Assembly: GCA_945836755.1 (NCBI GenBank)
Contig: CAMAMB010000009.1
Coordinates: forward strand, 1-56,691
DNA: 56,691 nucleotides
Direction: 5' to 3'
Source of the DNA: an uncultured Bacteroidales bacterium
GTDB lineage: Bacteria > Bacteroidota > Bacteroidia > Bacteroidales > Bacteroidaceae
Shown piece after piece: positions 54,994-56,691 of this stretch. Both the position numbers and the translations under genes were made by a program. Numbering within the stretch: the stretch's first letter is position 1; every line of letters starts with the position of its first letter. The notes under the pieces were generated by a model, which searched no databases, was not told the DNA's origin, and was given only the letters and a program-made list of their open reading frames with translations.

Positions 54994-56460
54994 CTACTTG
55001 CCCGAAGAACCTCCACCTGCCGGCTCCTTGCGAAACACCTTGTAGCCCACCATGGCCACACAGACGCTCATCACGGGGCTGACGAGGTTGAAAAAGCAAT
55101 ACGGCAGATAAGTGAGCGTGGACACCCCCAGCACCGTGCTCTGCGTCATGCCGCAAGTGTTCCACGGCACCAGCACAGAGGTGACGGTCACAGAGTCTTC
55201 CGTGGAGCGGCTCAGCAGACGCCGCTCATAACCCTGACGGTCGTAGATGTGCTTGAAGAGGCTGCCGTTGAGCAGGATACATATATACTGGTCGGCCACG
55301 GCGAGGTTGAGCATGAGCCCCGTGCCCACCGTGGCGCCCACCAGGCTCTTGCGACCGCTCACCATGCTGACGAAGAGGTCGGTGATGCCGCGTACCATGC
55401 CGCCCGCGGCCATCGTGCCGCCGAAACACATGGCGCAGACTATGAGCCAGATGGTCTGCATCATGCCCGCCATGCCGCGGGTGGCCACCAGCGAGGTGAG
55501 CATGGGGTCGGACGTGGGCAGCGATGTACTGCCGTAAAGGCTGAGCATAGCCCCCTTGAACAGGCTGCCGTCGCCCACTTCGCCCAACACGTCCGGCTGC
55601 ACGACGAGGCCGGCCAGCGTGGCCATCAACGCGCTCAAAAAGAGCGTGATAATGGGTGGCAGTCGGCGCGCTATCATCACGCCCGTCAACAGCGGCACAG
55701 CGAGCAGCCACAGACTGAGGTCGTAGCGCTCTGAGAGGGCAGCGCGGAAGTGGGCCACCGCCGTCGTGCTGCTCGGCTCAAACGCAAAACCCGCCAGCGC
55801 AAACACTGTCAGCGCAATGACCATCGAGGGCACCGTGGTCAGCATCATGTAGCGGATGTGCTTGAACAGCGGCACGCCCACCGAGCCGGAGGCCAGCACC
55901 GTGGTGTCGGACAGCGGCGAAATCTTGTCGCCGAAGTAGGCGCCGCTGATGATGGCACCCGCTATCCACCCGTCGGCGAAGCCCTGTGCCCTGCCTATGC
56001 CCATAAGCGCAATGCCGAGGGTGGCCACGGTGGTCCATGAAGAGCCCGTCATCACGCTCACAAGGGCACATATCACGCAACTCGAAGCCAGAAACACCTC
56101 CGGGCGGATGATCTCGACGCCGTAGTATATCAGCGTAGGCACTACCCCACTCGTCATCCACGCCCCGCTCAGCGCTCCGATAAGGAGGAGGATAATCAGG
56201 GCGCTGCCCACATTGGCGATGTTGTCGGTCACGGCCTTCTCGAAGTCCTTCCAGGGCACTTTCAGGAAGACCATGCCTAAGAAGACGCACAGCGCGCTGG
56301 CTGCCAGCAGGGTGACCTGGCTCGCCCCCGAGAGGGCATCGCTGCCATACACCTGCACCACCACTACCAGCAGGCCGACAAGCACCACGAGGGGGAGCAG
56401 CGAAATGAAGGCCGAGGGCACTCGTTTCTTAAAGTCAATGTGTAAGGGGAAGATGCGCAT
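54994..56460 (-). CDS. NhaC-family Na+/H+ antiporter
   Basis: A 488-residue inner-membrane transporter with about 11-12 helices. NhaC-type blocks: SGAWMTSGVVPTLIYYG, VSVMTGSSWTTVATLGIALMGIG (conserved TGSSW), ISGAYFGDKISPLSDTTVLA (the GDKxSPLSDTT motif, diagnostic) and VTSVLVPWNTCGMTQS. It probably expels Na+ in exchange for protons. A minus-strand -7 element TACATTTG lies at 56507-56500, about 40 bp upstream of the ATG. Confidence 0.94.
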   Translation of the reverse strand: MRIFPLHIDFKKRVPSAFISLLPLVVLVGLLVVVVQVYGSDALSGASQVTLLAASALCVFLGMVFLKVPWKDFEKAVTDNIANVGSALIILLLIGALSGAWMTSGVVPTLIYYGVEIIRPEVFLASSCVICALVSVMTGSSWTTVATLGIALMGIGRAQGFADGWIAGAIISGAYFGDKISPLSDTTVLASGSVGVPLFKHIRYMMLTTVPSMVIALTVFALAGFAFEPSSTTAVAHFRAALSERYDLSLWLLAVPLLTGVMIARRLPPIITLFLSALMATLAGLVVQPDVLGEVGDGSLFKGAMLSLYGSTSLPTSDPMLTSLVATRGMAGMMQTIWLIVCAMCFGGTMAAGGMVRGITDLFVSMVSGRKSLVGATVGTGLMLNLAVADQYICILLNGSLFKHIYDRQGYERRLLSRSTEDSVTVTSVLVPWNTCGMTQSTVLGVSTLTYLPYCFFNLVSPVMSVCVAMVGYKVFRKEPAGGGSSGK

Positions 56461-56499
56461 AGGCGGTCACAGTGAATGGTGGGACATGTTTGTCGGCTG

Positions 56500-56507
56500 C
56501 AAATGTA
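56500..56507 (-). promoter_or_regulatory. -7 element of the NhaC-like gene
   Basis: Minus strand TACATTTG (CAAATGTA on the plus strand) with an AT-rich alternating tract (TATATATA) just upstream. No standard TTTG was found 19-21 nt away. Confidence 0.5.
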
Positions 56508-56594
56508 CATATATATACCTACATACAGCGCCCTTGTGTCAGAGTTTGCTCTCCGCATCGCCGGTGGCGCACCTGACGGGTAGGCTTCTCGCCG

Positions 56595-56691
56595 CGACGG
56601 GGATGCTTCTAAAAATAACGGGGATGCTTCCAGTTTTAACGGGGATGCTTCCAGTTTTAACGGGGATGCTTCCAGTTTTAACGGGGATGCT
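56595..56691. repeat. 21-bp tandem repeat running off the window
   Basis: GGGGATGCTTC begins at a 21-bp period from about 56598. The fill is TAAAAATAAC in the first unit and CAGTTTTAAC in the next three. At least four complete units and part of a fifth are present, and the array continues beyond the window. Confidence 0.88.

Overview
The window is chromosomal DNA of a Bacteroidales bacterium, most likely Prevotellaceae. The pointers are a 16S rRNA 5' end of Prevotella type, SusC/SusD outer-membrane systems, two proteins with type IX secretion (T9SS) C-terminal signals, and promoters with the Bacteroidetes TTTG / TAnnTTTG elements instead of -35/-10 boxes. G+C is high for the group. Species cannot be fixed from the sequence alone.

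Layout. 1-309 is the 5' end of a 16S rRNA gene on the minus strand, with its promoter near 533-563. 764-1890 is a gene-free, purine-biased stretch of degenerate repeats, followed by a tyrosine recombinase (1893-2981). 3197-14463 holds two divergent SusC/SusD loci: lipoprotein, SusD and SusC on the left, SusC and SusD on the right. Their shared intergenic region is bounded by 196-bp inverted repeats that include the first coding bases of both susC genes. A consensus promoter inside the bounded segment points left only. With the recombinase nearby, this looks like a phase-variable (invertible promoter) nutrient-receptor switch, and it is the main discovery candidate here.

14464-15300 is a decayed region with a 22-bp repeat array, a foldback element and an mnmA remnant. 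15394-19913 is sulfur related: O-acetylhomoserine sulfhydrylase divergent from an Lrp/AsnC regulator, a DUF3298 lipoprotein, a TSUP transporter and a DUF1634 partner. 20482-24186 holds two nucleotide-sugar enzymes (CapD/FlaA1-type dehydratase and UDP-glucose dehydrogenase type). 24615-26864 is lipoprotein, OmpH/Skp and glutamate racemase. metG and typA diverge from a shared promoter region (27271-31388). 31522-35179 is a cobalamin-uptake operon (riboswitch, BtuB-like receptor, BtuG-like surface lipoprotein), divergent from a TonB gene followed by ispH and then a convergent AraC regulator. 38409-43248 encodes a 1516-residue secreted T9SS-type protein and a 60-residue orphan. Then come pckA, a flavodiiron protein behind a triplicated promoter block, a TrmH-family methyltransferase, and the minus-strand set T9SS type B protein - uvrA - POT transporter, followed by an RlpA-like protein with a long leader and an NhaC-type antiporter. 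The window ends inside a 21-bp tandem repeat.

A second theme is a family of intergenic arrays with a strict 22-bp period. Each unit has a constant ACATGTACAT core plus a variable 12-mer. Four arrays (14617, 20155, 26945 and 43932) share variable modules although they lie many kilobases apart.
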